Shown: in pieces, positions 1 through 8,824 of the stretch
Layout of the letters: each line of letters opens with the position of its first letter
Numbering within the stretch: position 1 is the first letter of the stretch
Source of the DNA: Aromatoleum diolicum
GTDB lineage: Bacteria > Pseudomonadota > Gammaproteobacteria > Burkholderiales > Rhodocyclaceae
Assembly: GCF_012910955.1 (NCBI RefSeq)
Contig: NZ_WTVQ01000009.1
Span: 62,001 to 126,000, forward strand
Length of the DNA stretch: 64,000 nucleotides
Reading direction: 5' to 3'
Program-made: the position numbers and the translations under genes
Notes under the pieces: model-generated
The model's input: only the letters and a program-made list of their open reading frames with translations
Told to the model about the DNA's origin: nothing
Databases searched by the model: none

Positions 1-423
1 GATGCCGGACTCCTTGCGCACGGCCATGCGCACGCTGGTGATGAAGTAGGCGACGCTGAAGCCGACCTGCTGCTGGCGCGCCACGCTGTTGGTGGTGGAG
101 CCGCACTCGAGGTCGATGGTGCCGTTCTGCATCAGCGGGATGCGGTTCTGCGAGGTGACCGCCTGGTAATTGACCTGCAGGTTCGGCAGCTTCAGTTCGG
201 ACTTGATCGCATCGACGACCTTGCCGCACAGGTCCATTGCGTAGCCGATCGGCTTCTGATTGGCGTCGAGGTAGGAAAACGGTACCGAGGATTCACGATG
301 GCCGATGGTGATCGCGCCCGAGTCCTTGATCTTCTGCAGCGTGCCGGTGAGCTGAGCGTGGGCAGGGGCGACCAACCCGGCGGCGGTCAGGCACAGGGCG
401 ATGGCGGTGAGGGTCTTGCGCAT
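1..423 (-). CDS. gltI: Glutamate/aspartate-type ABC transporter periplasmic binding protein, C-terminus cut by window edge
   Basis: The first 141 codons of a periplasmic amino-acid binding protein. A Sec signal peptide (residues 1 to about 23, ending APAHA) is followed by KIKDSGAITIGHRESSVPFS and then YLDANQKPIGYAMDLC, the ligand-pocket opening typical of the GltI/AatJ family. The segment LMQNGTIDLECGSTTNS, with the conserved TIDLECGSTTN, also fits that family. GGAG lies six bases before the ATG. The usual length is about 300 residues, so roughly half is missing beyond base 1. The protein would capture Glu/Asp for an inner-membrane permease, which would lie outside the window. Family assignment is strong; exact substrate is inferred. 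Confidence 0.88.
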   Translation of the reverse strand, partial: MRKTLTAIALCLTAAGLVAPAHAQLTGTLQKIKDSGAITIGHRESSVPFSYLDANQKPIGYAMDLCGKVVDAIKSELKLPNLQVNYQAVTSQNRIPLMQNGTIDLECGSTTNSVARQQQVGFSVAYFITSVRMAVRKESGI

Positions 424-733
424 AAACGGTCTCCAATTGTGTTGGTTCGGGAATGCGGACGGAACGCTTGCCCGATGAGGCAACGGAAGCTGATGCAAGG
501 TGCCGGCTCCTGTCGCCATCCTAAGACAATGCGGCCATGACAGGTGATGCGGGTTGACCCGCAAGGCCTCGCCGGATGTGCACAAATGCCGCGCGTGGCA
601 TGGAAACAAGGATGCCGTGCATACGCCGCCCGGCAAGGCGGAGAGCCGACCTTGCAGGTCGCAGGCAACAACTGCGCGGAATTTCTGCCGACCCTCGCGC
701 CACCTTTCCCCCTATCCACGTCGCATCGTCAGC
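424..733. other. Intergenic region, no gene seen
   Basis: This 310 bp stretch separates the start of the binding-protein gene from the end of the small secreted protein. Short open frames occur on both strands, but none has a ribosome site, a recognisable motif or convincing codon use. It presumably carries the gltI promoter; no clear -35/-10 pair stands out. Confidence 0.5.
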
Positions 734-1039
734 TTACTGGCAACACCCGCCACCTGCCCGCTCGGGACGTTCGACGCGCACCGGACGCTCGACGCGGTCG
801 GGGCGCTCCAGGCGGTCGGCCGCCGCGTCCTTGTCACTGCTGCCCGTATTGCCGGTGCGGAGCCAGTTCCAGAATCCGCCGCCTTCCTTGGACGCATCCT
901 TGTCCGTCGTTTCAGGGGCGGTCGCCGGCTCGCTCGCAACCGGCCGATCGCCGCGGGGGCGCTGCGGCTGGCCGGTGTCGGCCCAGGTCGGCGGCGCGCA
1001 TGCGAGATACACGAGCACCGCAAAAGTTGAAAGGCGCAT
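734..1039 (-). CDS. Small predicted secreted protein with Arg/Glu/Pro repeats
   Basis: A 101-residue product with a short hydrophobic N-terminal segment ending CAPPTWA, which fits a Sec signal peptide cleaved near residue 20. The rest is low complexity: an acidic/Thr-rich stretch, GGGFWNWLRTGNTG, then tandem ERP-type units (DRVERP, VRVERP, ERA) and a terminal GGGCCQ. AAGGAG lies seven bases before the ATG, which supports real translation. I do not recognise a family. It is transcribed divergently from the SIR2/nSTAND operon across about 60 bp that contain a perfect palindrome. It could be an unrelated envelope protein; a link to the neighbouring system is only positional. Confidence 0.55.
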   Translation of the reverse strand: MRLSTFAVLVYLACAPPTWADTGQPQRPRGDRPVASEPATAPETTDKDASKEGGGFWNWLRTGNTGSSDKDAAADRLERPDRVERPVRVERPERAGGGCCQ

Positions 1040-1070
1040 GGACGAACTCCTTCGATGGGGAATGTGCTTA

Positions 1071-1080
1071 AACTATAGTT
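1071..1080. promoter_or_regulatory. Perfect 10-bp palindrome AACTATAGTT between divergent genes
   Basis: The sequence reads the same on both strands and contains TATAGT in each direction, so it could serve as overlapping -10 elements for the divergent promoters or as a small operator. It is the only AT-rich spot in the 1040-1100 gap. No convincing -35 element accompanies it. The role is inferred. Confidence 0.35.
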
Positions 1081-1151
1081 CAGCAGCGGAGTGACGCCAG
1101 ATGACCCATTGGCGGGCCTTGCGCGGGCGAGTCGGGCATGGAGGATCTGCG

Positions 1152-2102
1152 GTGGCTGAACCCCCTTATGGCGTCATCTGGAACCGGCTCAGGCGCGGCA
1201 AGGTCGTGCCGTTTCTCGGCGCAGGGGCGTCGATGGCGGCGCGGGCGCCCGACACGACCTGGGATCCGGCCAATCCCGCAAGCCTGCCGAGCGGGGCGGA
1301 ACTGTCGCGGCTGCTGGCCGACGAGACACGCTTCCCGTTCTCGCGTCCCGCCGAGACCGACGATCTGGCGACGGTGTCGTCGTATTACTGCGACATGAAC
1401 GGACGCCGTGTGCTGCGCGAGCGCCTGCGCGAATTGCTCAACGGCGACTATCCCTGCGGCGAACTGCACCGCTTCCTCGCCTCGCTCGAGGTGCCGCTGG
1501 TGTTCGTCGTCACCAATTACGACTCCTTGCTGGAAAAGGCCTTCATCGCCGCCAACAAGCCCTATGACCTGGTGATCCATCCGGCCGACCGGCGCGACTA
1601 CGCCAACGCGGTGCTGTGGTGGCCGCATGGCGCCGCGGAGCCGCAGTTCCGCGAACCGAACCGGCTCGAACAGGACATCGACCTCGCCGATACCACGGTC
1701 ATCTACAAGATGCACGGCTCGGTATGCAGCGACAGCGCGCGCTGGGACAACTTCGTCATCACCGAGGACGACTACGTCGACTTCCTGTCGCGCATGACGA
1801 CGCATACCGCGGTGCCCTCGCTGTTCAGTTCCGACTTCCGCGAGAAGAGCTTTTTGTTTCTCGGCTACGGGTTGAAGGACTGGAATCTGCGCGTGGTGCT
1901 GAAGAACCTCGGCCGCGACCAGGCGTCGCGCGAGGACGGCACGGCGGACGACGAGGAGTTGCCGCGCTCGTGGGCGATCCAGCGCAATCCGTCGGAATTC
2001 GAGCGGCGCCTGTGGGAGTCGCGCGGCGTCAGCATTTTCGACGTCGGCATCGACGAGTTCGTGACGAAATTGCGGCAGCAAGCCGAAGGCGGGCGGTCGT
2101 GA
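1152..2102 (+). CDS. SIR2-like domain protein (SIR2_2 family), predicted NADase-type effector
   Basis: A 316-residue protein built almost entirely of a SIR2-like fold. It has the nucleotide-binding VPFLGAGAS near residue 20, VTNYD with the catalytic-type Asn at about 122, KMHGS with the catalytic-type His at about 188, and FLGYGLKDWN near 236. All residues expected of an active NAD+ hydrolase are present. The GTG at 1152 is chosen because GGAGGA lies six bases upstream and homology begins at once; an in-frame ATG at 1101 (GGAG, nine bases) would add 17 unconserved residues. Its TGA overlaps the GTG of the downstream STAND gene (GTGA), so the pair is translationally coupled. In known SIR2 defence systems such proteins deplete NAD+ on infection; that role here is inference from domain pairing. 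Confidence 0.8.
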   Translation: MAEPPYGVIWNRLRRGKVVPFLGAGASMAARAPDTTWDPANPASLPSGAELSRLLADETRFPFSRPAETDDLATVSSYYCDMNGRRVLRERLRELLNGDYPCGELHRFLASLEVPLVFVVTNYDSLLEKAFIAANKPYDLVIHPADRRDYANAVLWWPHGAAEPQFREPNRLEQDIDLADTTVIYKMHGSVCSDSARWDNFVITEDDYVDFLSRMTTHTAVPSLFSSDFREKSFLFLGYGLKDWNLRVVLKNLGRDQASREDGTADDEELPRSWAIQRNPSEFERRLWESRGVSIFDVGIDEFVTKLRQQAEGGRS

Positions 2103-5100
2103 GCGACGCCGCCGGCGCCGTGACCTGCCCCTACGTCGGCCTGCGCCCCTACACCGAGGCCGAGCGCGAATTCTTCTTCGGCCGCGAACGCGACCAGCGC
2201 ATCGTCGCATCCAACCTGTATTCGGCGCCCCTGACGGTGTTCTACGGCGCGAGCGGGGTGGGCAAGAGTTCGGTGCTGCTGGCCGGCGTGCTGCCGGCGC
2301 TGAGAGCGCGGCCGCGCACCGCGGTGGTGGTGTTCCGGGAATGGCAGCGCGCAGATTTTCTCGCCGCGCTGAAGGCGCAACTGCTCGCCGCCTTTCCACC
2401 CGCGGCCGTGGCGAGCGCCCAGGCGGACGACCCGCTGGATGACATCATCGCCGCGCTATCGCGGGCGGTGCATGGCGCGGTGCTGCTGATCCTCGACCAG
2501 TTCGAAGAGTATTTTCTCTACCATCCGGACACTCCGGCGGGCGACGACTTCGAAGCGCAGCTGGCGGTGGCGATCAACCACCCGGGCATGGATGTCGGCT
2601 TTCTCGTGTCGCTGCGCGAGGACAGTCTGTCGCGGCTCGACCGTTTTCGCCTGCGCATCCCGAACCTCCTCGCCAACACCATCCGCCTGAGCCATCTCGA
2701 CACGCAGGCGGCGACGGACGCGATCCGCCGGCCGCTGGAGGTCTTCAACCGCCTGGCTGCGACGGCCGAGCCGGTAAGCATCGAAGACGGTCTGGTCGAA
2801 CGGGTGATCGCCGAAGTCAGCGCGAGCGATGCTTCGCCGGATGCTGCTCCCGAAGCTGCGCACGGCGGCGAAGGCATTCAGGCAGCGATCCTGCAGCTGG
2901 TGCTGACGCGCATCTGGCAGGAAGAGATGCGCCAGGGCTCGCGCGTGCTGCGGCTCGCGACCTTCACTGCGCTGGGCGGCGCGCGGCAGGTCGCGCAGAA
3001 GTATCTGAACGAGGTGATGGAGCGCCTGACAGCCGACGATCAGGAGTTGTGCGCGCAATTCTTCGACCGCATGGTGACGCCGTCCGGCGCCAAGATCGCG
3101 TGCCGCGTCGTGGACCTGCAGGATTGGGCCGCGGCCCCGGCGGCGCGCGTCGAGGCGGTGCTCAGGCAGTTGTGCGACGCGCGCGTGCTGACCTATATCG
3201 CGCCGCCACCGGGCGAGGCGGGCAGTGCCCAGTACGAGATTTTCCATGACGTGCTGGCGCCGGCGATTCTCCACTGGCGCCGCGCCTATCTGGAAGTGCA
3301 GCGCCAGGCCGAGAGCGAACGCCAGCTCGCCGCGGCACGCGCACGCGCCGAGGAGCAGGCGGCCATCGCACGCCGCTTGCGCCGGCTGGCCGTCGGACTG
3401 GGCGTCGCGACCGTGGTTGCAGTCGTCGCCGCGCTCGCCGCGGTATTGGCGCAGCAGGCGGCCGACACGCAGCGCCGCCTGAAAACCGAACTCGCATTGT
3501 CGGTGCAGCTCGTCGCGACCGCCTTGCGCTATCTCGAGATCGACCCCGAAGTCAGCGCCCATGCGGCACTCGACGCGCTGCGCCGCACGCGCACCGCCGA
3601 ACCCTTCCTGCGCATACAGGCCGAGGATGCGGCGCGCCGGGCGATCGACGCGTCGCGTCTCGGCCTGACGCTGCGCGGGCACGAGCAGCGCGTGCAGGCG
3701 GTCGTCTTCAGCCCCGACGGCGCACGCATCGCGTCGGCGGGTCAGGATGGCACGCTCAGGATGTGGGACGTGGCGACCGGCCAGAGCGTGTCGCTGCGCG
3801 CCCACGAGGACGAGGCGCGCGATCTGGCATTCAGTCCGGATGGCAAGCTGCTGGCATCCGTCGGTTATGACGGCCGCGCGATCCTGTGGGATGTAGCGGG
3901 CGGCACGCTGCTGCGCGAGCTGCCGCGCCAGCCGGGACGCCTGCGCGGCGTCGCGTTCAGTCCCAACGGGAAACTCATCGCGACGGTGGGCCAGAACCCC
4001 GTCGTGCGCGTATGGGACGTCGCCAGCGGCGGCTTGCTGATGAGCCTCAACGGTCACAAGGCGGAGGTGCGCGCCGTCGCCTTCAGCCCCGACGGCCGTC
4101 GGCTCGCCACCGCCGGCTGGGAGCCGTCGTTGCGGATCTGGGATCTGTTCAGCGGTGACACGCTGCACATCCTCGATCGCCACAGCGACAAGGTGTATGG
4201 CGTCGCCTTCAGCCCCGACGGCCGCTGGCTCGCCAGCGCCAGTCAGGACCGCAGCGCGATCCTGTGGGACGCGCAGAGCGGACAACTCGTCCGTGAACTG
4301 CCGGAACAGCCCGATACGGTGTATGCGATCGCATTCAGCCCGGACGGCAGCCACCTCGCCACGGGCGGCTTCGACGGTACGGCACGGCTGTGGGACGTGT
4401 ATGGCTGCGTGCAGCCGGCCCTCGACTGCCAGCCGCTGCTGACGCTCGCCGGCCATGGCGACTACGTGCACGGCCTGGGCTTCGACCCCTTCGGCACCCG
4501 CCTCGCCACCGCCAGCTGGGACGGCACGATCAAGCTGTGGAATGTCGCCTTCGGCCATGCCGGGGCAATCTACGGCATCGCCTTCAGCCCGGACGGCAAG
4601 CGCCTGGCGAGCGCCTCGCTGGACACCGTCGCCAAGGTCTGGGACGCGGCCAGCGGCAAGCCGCTGCTGCGCCTGAGCGGACACACCAACACCGTATTCC
4701 GCACCGCCTGGAGCCCGGACGGCCGCCGCATCGCCACCGCCGGTTTCGATGGCAACGCGATGATCTGGGACGCGGCCACGGGTCAGCCGCTGCAGACCCT
4801 GCGCGGACACGGCGGCCGCGTGCAGAGCGTCGCCTTCAGCGCCGACGGGCGCCTCGTCCTCACCGCCGGGCGCGACGGCACCGCACGCCTGTGGGACGCG
4901 GTGTCCGGTGCCGAGCGGGCCCGCATCCGCGATCGCGGCGCACCGCTGAACCGCGCGATCTTCGGCCCCGACGGGCAGACGCTGCTGACCGCCGGCAGCG
5001 ACGGCGGCCTGAACGTGTGGGACTTGCCGAAAGGCAGCCTGCGCCAGCGCCTGCAGGAGCAAGGGGCCGAGATCTACGATATCGCCTTCAGCCCGGATGG

Positions 5101-5506
5101 CGCGCGGCTCGCGAGCGCCGGCGCGGATCGCCTCGCGCGACTGTGGGACACCGCCAGCGGCACGCTGCTGCATAGCCTCGCCGGCCACAACAGCGCCGTC
5201 AGCGCGCTCGACTTCAGCCCCGACGGCCGTCAGATCGCGACCGCGAGCTGGGACAAGACCGCCCGCGTCTGGGACGTCGCCAGCGGCACCGAACTCTATG
5301 CGCTGCCGGTGCAGAGCGCGCAGATCAATGACGTCGCTTTCGCGCCCGACGGCCAGACGCTCGCGACCGCCGGTGGCGACAAGACGGTGCATTTCTATCC
5401 GCTCGACCCGGATCAGCTCGCGCTCGCGCTGCGCGCGCGCCTGACGCATGAATTCAGCGCCGCGGAGTGCGAGAAATATCTCCATCAAAGCCCCTGTCCG
5501 CCATGA
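2099..5506 (+). CDS. nSTAND1 ATPase with transmembrane helix and 14 C-terminal WD40 repeats
   Basis: A 1135-residue multidomain protein. The N-terminus CPYVGLRPYTEAEREFFFGR is the signature of the nSTAND1 NTPase family. Walker A is GASGVGKSS (Gly50-Ser58) and the Walker B region is VLLILDQFEEY (Asp133). A helical arm runs to about 420, one hydrophobic helix spans about 430-452, and 14 WD40 units run from about 520 to the end, each with FSPDG and a terminal WD. Fourteen repeats suit two seven-bladed propellers. STAND proteins typically sense with the C-terminal repeats, oligomerise with ATP and activate a partner; the coupled SIR2 protein would be that partner. GTG 2099 is used because it overlaps the SIR2 stop codon and sits just before the conserved domain. 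Unit 7 is shortened. The helix suggests membrane anchoring. Confidence 0.85.
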   Translation: MSDAAGAVTCPYVGLRPYTEAEREFFFGRERDQRIVASNLYSAPLTVFYGASGVGKSSVLLAGVLPALRARPRTAVVVFREWQRADFLAALKAQLLAAFPPAAVASAQADDPLDDIIAALSRAVHGAVLLILDQFEEYFLYHPDTPAGDDFEAQLAVAINHPGMDVGFLVSLREDSLSRLDRFRLRIPNLLANTIRLSHLDTQAATDAIRRPLEVFNRLAATAEPVSIEDGLVERVIAEVSASDASPDAAPEAAHGGEGIQAAILQLVLTRIWQEEMRQGSRVLRLATFTALGGARQVAQKYLNEVMERLTADDQELCAQFFDRMVTPSGAKIACRVVDLQDWAAAPAARVEAVLRQLCDARVLTYIAPPPGEAGSAQYEIFHDVLAPAILHWRRAYLEVQRQAESERQLAAARARAEEQAAIARRLRRLAVGLGVATVVAVVAALAAVLAQQAADTQRRLKTELALSVQLVATALRYLEIDPEVSAHAALDALRRTRTAEPFLRIQAEDAARRAIDASRLGLTLRGHEQRVQAVVFSPDGARIASAGQDGTLRMWDVATGQSVSLRAHEDEARDLAFSPDGKLLASVGYDGRAILWDVAGGTLLRELPRQPGRLRGVAFSPNGKLIATVGQNPVVRVWDVASGGLLMSLNGHKAEVRAVAFSPDGRRLATAGWEPSLRIWDLFSGDTLHILDRHSDKVYGVAFSPDGRWLASASQDRSAILWDAQSGQLVRELPEQPDTVYAIAFSPDGSHLATGGFDGTARLWDVYGCVQPALDCQPLLTLAGHGDYVHGLGFDPFGTRLATASWDGTIKLWNVAFGHAGAIYGIAFSPDGKRLASASLDTVAKVWDAASGKPLLRLSGHTNTVFRTAWSPDGRRIATAGFDGNAMIWDAATGQPLQTLRGHGGRVQSVAFSADGRLVLTAGRDGTARLWDAVSGAERARIRDRGAPLNRAIFGPDGQTLLTAGSDGGLNVWDLPKGSLRQRLQEQGAEIYDIAFSPDGARLASAGADRLARLWDTASGTLLHSLAGHNSAVSALDFSPDGRQIATASWDKTARVWDVASGTELYALPVQSAQINDVAFAPDGQTLATAGGDKTVHFYPLDPDQLALALRARLTHEFSAAECEKYLHQSPCPP

Positions 5507-5569
5507 GCGCGCTGCGTGCTAAGCTGAACGCACGTGAACATGGTGGTTTCATTTTCCCCGGAGCTGACT

Positions 5570-6706
5570 GTGCCTAGCTTGTTGCCGACGCCTGATCCCG
5601 ATGGACTGCTCGAATATTCCGTGGTGTACACGGACCGGGCCCTCAACCACATGTCGCAGGCCTTTCAGGGGGTGATGCGCGACATCTCGCGCATCCTCAA
5701 GCAGGTGTATCGCGCGCACGCGGCGGTCGTCGTGCCGGGCAACGGCACGTTCGGCATGGAAGCGGTGGCGCGGCAGTTCGCGACCGGCCGCAAATGCCTG
5801 GTGATCCGCAACGGCTGGTTCAGCTACCGCTGGACGCAGATCTTCGACATGGGCGGCATCCCGTCCGAGTCGACGGTGCTGAAGGCGCGCCCGGTCGCAG
5901 ACGGCCCGCAAGCCGCCTTCGCGCCGGCGCCGATCGGTGAAGTGGTGGCGGCGATCCGCGACAAGAAGCCCGATGTGGTGTTCGCGCCGCACGTCGAAAC
6001 GGCGGCGGGCATGATTCTGCCCGACGATTACCTGCGCGCGGTGGCCGATGCCGTGCATGAAGTCGGCGGCCTGTTCGTGCTCGACTGCATCGCCTCCGGC
6101 ACGATCTGGGTCGACATGCTCGCAACCGGCGTCGACATCCTGATCAGCGCACCGCAGAAGGGCTGGAGCGCGTCGCCGTGCTGCGCCCTGGTGATGCTCG
6201 GCGAGCGCGCACGCGAGCGCATCGACGCGACCACCAGCACCAGCTTCGCGTGCGACCTGAAGAAATGGCTGCAGATCATGGAAGCCTACGAAAAGGGCGG
6301 CCACGCCTACCATGCGACGATGCCCACCGATGCGCTGACCGCGATGCGCGAGGTGATGCTGGAAACCGAGCGTTACGGCTTCGACAAGGTGCGTGCCGAG
6401 CAGCAGGAGCTGGGCGAACGTGTGCGCGCGCTGCTCGCGAGCCGCGGCTTCCGCAGCGTTGCGGCAGAAGGCTACGAGGCGCCCGGCGTGGTGGTGAGCT
6501 ACACCGACGACCCGGAGATCCAGTCGGGCAGGAAATTCATCGCGCAGGGTCTGCAGACCGCCGCCGGCGTGCCCTTGCAGTGCGACGAACCGGCTGACTT
6601 CCGTACCTTTCGCATCGGCCTGTTCGGTCTGGACAAGCTGCACAACGTCGAGCGCAGTGTGAAAAGTCTCGAACAGGCGCTCGACGCCATCGCGCTGGGC
6701 GCCTAG
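5570..6706 (+). CDS. Class V aminotransferase (alanine-glyoxylate aminotransferase-like), PLP-dependent
   Basis: About 378 residues of a fold-type I PLP enzyme. PGNGTFGMEAVARQF forms the cofactor phosphate cup, VFVLDCIASGT-type sequence (FVLDCIASGT) holds the Asp that pairs with the pyridine nitrogen, and ISAPQKGWSA carries the Schiff-base Lys. Close relatives are annotated alanine-glyoxylate or serine-type transaminases; the exact amino donor is not readable from sequence. GTG 5570 is preferred because GGAG sits six bases upstream and homologous proteins begin near PSLLPTPDPDGLLEYS; in-frame GTG 5534 and ATG 5540 are alternatives. It lies 63 bp after the STAND gene on the same strand but looks like an unrelated housekeeping gene. 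The 3' end overlaps the convergent HD-GYP gene by 4 bp. Confidence 0.85.
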   Translation: MPSLLPTPDPDGLLEYSVVYTDRALNHMSQAFQGVMRDISRILKQVYRAHAAVVVPGNGTFGMEAVARQFATGRKCLVIRNGWFSYRWTQIFDMGGIPSESTVLKARPVADGPQAAFAPAPIGEVVAAIRDKKPDVVFAPHVETAAGMILPDDYLRAVADAVHEVGGLFVLDCIASGTIWVDMLATGVDILISAPQKGWSASPCCALVMLGERARERIDATTSTSFACDLKKWLQIMEAYEKGGHAYHATMPTDALTAMREVMLETERYGFDKVRAEQQELGERVRALLASRGFRSVAAEGYEAPGVVVSYTDDPEIQSGRKFIAQGLQTAAGVPLQCDEPADFRTFRIGLFGLDKLHNVERSVKSLEQALDAIALGA

Positions 6707-7953
6707 CGCCCGGTCTTGTGCGCGAAGTAGGTAAGATTCATGCGCGGGTTGAGGTACTCCACGACTGCCTGCGGCAGCGTGGACGGCTTGAGCACGCACT
6801 CGATCCTCACGTCTTCCGTTTCGGCGACACTGAGAACCAGCGCCTCACGGCGCGGCACCCCCGGCTCATAGACCAGCACCGTCGGCTTGAGCGTATTGCC
6901 CGGGGTCACGGCGATGACGATGCCGATCGAGCCGGTGGACAGCCGGACAAAGGATCCGGGCGGATAGACTCCGAGCTCCCGGATGAAGGCGGCGAGCATG
7001 AACGGATCGAAGTGCGCCGCTTCGCGCGCAAACATCTGCGACAGGGCCTCCGCCGGCGTCAAGGCATCGGCGAGGCTGTGCGGATTGCACAGGTTGTCGT
7101 AGCGGTTGGCGATCGCCACCATGCGCGCCAGCGCATTGATCTGCGCGCCCTTGCGGCCGGCCGGAAAACCGCTGCCGTCGACGCACTCATGGTGATCGCG
7201 AATGACCCCGCGCACCGACGGGATCACGTGCTCGCCGACCATCTGCATGCCGTACTCACCATGCAGTCGATATAAGGTCTCCTCGTGCCGGCTGCGCTGC
7301 TTGCTGCGCAGTATGATCGGACTGATCCTGCTGGTGCCGATGTCATGAAGCAGGGCGCCCATGCCGGCGGCTTCGAAGATCTCACGCTTGAGTCCCAGCC
7401 CCTTGGCCAGGATCATCGTCAGGATCATGACGTTGAGGGCGTGCTGGTGGGTGGCGTCGTCGCGCTTTCTCGATGCCACGAGCATTACCGTGGCGCCGTC
7501 ATCGTCAAGGAATGTGGACGCCAGCGCGCCCACCATCGCGCCGGCCTGCGCCGTCGCTCGCGCCGGGTCGCGCAGGATGTCGGCGATGACGTTCTTCGCC
7601 GAGTCGACGCTCTCGCCGTAGGCTTTCTCGCAGCTCTGGATGCGTTCGCGCTGCTCGAGCATCCCCGCGGCGCGCCTGCGTTTTGCCTCGATCAGCTGCA
7701 GCTCGTCGGCTTCGATCCGGGGCGTTTCCCGCGTCGCGGTTTCGTGCTCCGCCGCCAGCGGCGCCGCTTCGGATCGCGCCGGATCGTAGGCAACCTTGCG
7801 CAAACCCAGTTCGCGCAAGGTTTGCAACTGCTTTTCGCTGGTGATGCGAAAGGAATTGACCAGGAAGGGATGGTCGAGCCACGACAGTTCCAGCGATACG
7901 AACATCCCCACCTGCAACTGATCGACGTTAACAACAGGAAGGGAATCGGACAT
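6703..7953 (-). CDS. HD-GYP domain protein with N-terminal DUF3391, probable cyclic-di-GMP phosphodiesterase
   Basis: A 416-residue cytosolic protein. Residues 1 to about 130 form the DUF3391 module (VDQLQVGMFVSLELSWLDHP), with a Glu/Arg-rich helical linker after it. The HD-GYP domain follows with ALLHDIG, then HHECVDGSGFPAG, where the signature Tyr is Phe (GFP instead of GYP), and NRYDNLC. The metal-binding HD and HHE residues are intact. Family knowledge: HD-GYP enzymes hydrolyse c-di-GMP to GMP/pGpG; the GFP variant makes full activity slightly uncertain. No signal peptide or membrane helix is present. It lies tail to tail with the aminotransferase and is monocistronic. It may act with the GGDEF-EAL protein at the right end of the window in the same second-messenger network. 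Confidence 0.87.
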   Translation of the reverse strand: MSDSLPVVNVDQLQVGMFVSLELSWLDHPFLVNSFRITSEKQLQTLRELGLRKVAYDPARSEAAPLAAEHETATRETPRIEADELQLIEAKRRRAAGMLEQRERIQSCEKAYGESVDSAKNVIADILRDPARATAQAGAMVGALASTFLDDDGATVMLVASRKRDDATHQHALNVMILTMILAKGLGLKREIFEAAGMGALLHDIGTSRISPIILRSKQRSRHEETLYRLHGEYGMQMVGEHVIPSVRGVIRDHHECVDGSGFPAGRKGAQINALARMVAIANRYDNLCNPHSLADALTPAEALSQMFAREAAHFDPFMLAAFIRELGVYPPGSFVRLSTGSIGIVIAVTPGNTLKPTVLVYEPGVPRREALVLSVAETEDVRIECVLKPSTLPQAVVEYLNPRMNLTYFAHKTGR

Positions 7954-8168
7954 CGGAGCCGCAACAAGCCATGGACAGAGGGTGAACCGGCTGTTTCCGC
8001 CAACCGGATGCGTGCTGCGCGAACCCGGACGGCGTCCGCGCCTACGCCCGCATCATAGCGGAAAGCCGTGTGCCGGCGGGCTTGTCTTCACGCGAGAGAG
8101 CGGCCGCGCGAGGCTCGCCCCCGCCCGGGCGCGCGTCTGCCCAGGCCGCCGGCGGCATGTATTGCGGC

Positions 8169-8669
8169 TTATTTCAGCGCTGCGAGCGCCGCGGCGTAGT
8201 CAGGTTCGTCCTTGATCTCGCCCACGAGCTGCGAATGCAGCACCTTGTTGTCGCGGTCGAGCACGACAACGGCCCGTGCCGTGACACCCGCGAGCGGGCC
8301 GGAGGCGATCTCGACACCGTAGTCGTGGAGGAAATTGCGCCCGCGCATCGTCGACAGCGTGACGACGTTATCGAGCCCTTCGGCGACGCAGAAACGCTTC
8401 GCGGCGAACGGCAGGTCGGCCGAAATCACCAGCACGACGGTATTGTCGAGCTTGCTCGCCTCGGCGTTGAACTTGCGCGTGGAGGTCGCGCAGGTCGGGG
8501 TATCGAGGCTGGGTACGATATTCAGGACCTTGCACTTGCCGGCGTAGTCGGCGAGCGTCACGTCCTTGAGGTCGGCGCCGACCAGCGACAGCGGCGGCGC
8601 GGTGTCGCCCTTCTGCGGGAAACGGCCGGCGATTTCGATCGGGTTGCCGCCCAGGGTCACGTTGCTCAT
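8169..8669 (-). CDS. tpx: Thiol peroxidase (atypical 2-Cys peroxiredoxin)
   Basis: A 166-residue peroxiredoxin of full family length. The peroxidatic Cys60 lies in [15 protein letters not shown] and the resolving Cys94 in [14 protein letters not shown], the Tpx-subfamily arrangement. It reduces H2O2 and alkyl hydroperoxides using thioredoxin. GAGGAG lies eight bases upstream of the ATG. The gene stands alone between the HD-GYP protein and the formate dehydrogenase operon, on the same strand as both. No OxyR-type site was identified upstream, although an OxyR gene lies at about 34 kb. Call is firm. Confidence 0.95.
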   Translation of the reverse strand: MSNVTLGGNPIEIAGRFPQKGDTAPPLSLVGADLKDVTLADYAGKCKVLNIVPSLDTPTCATSTRKFNAEASKLDNTVVLVISADLPFAAKRFCVAEGLDNVVTLSTMRGRNFLHDYGVEIASGPLAGVTARAVVVLDRDNKVLHSQLVGEIKDEPDYAAALAALK

Positions 8670-8824
8670 GGGTTTGTCTCCTCTGTGGGTTCAGGAATGC
8701 CGACACCCGGCAAGGGTGTCATCGAACCAGTCTAGTCGGGAAAGCGGCAGAGGGGAACCGCGATGGCAGCAGGGGAAATCTGCGGGGGCAGCCGGCAAGG
8801 CCCCCCCCGCGATCGTCCACCGGC

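Noticed and set aside
2456-5488. A ~1000-codon open frame on the minus strand under the WD40 array
   Set aside because: It mirrors the high-GC third-position pattern of the WD40 gene, has no ribosome site and no recognisable domain; repetitive composition explains its length.
8701-8719. Hairpin GACACCC/GGGTGTC as a terminator of the formate dehydrogenase operon
   Set aside because: The stem is only 7 bp, has no T-run and lies close to the tpx start, not right after the operon end.
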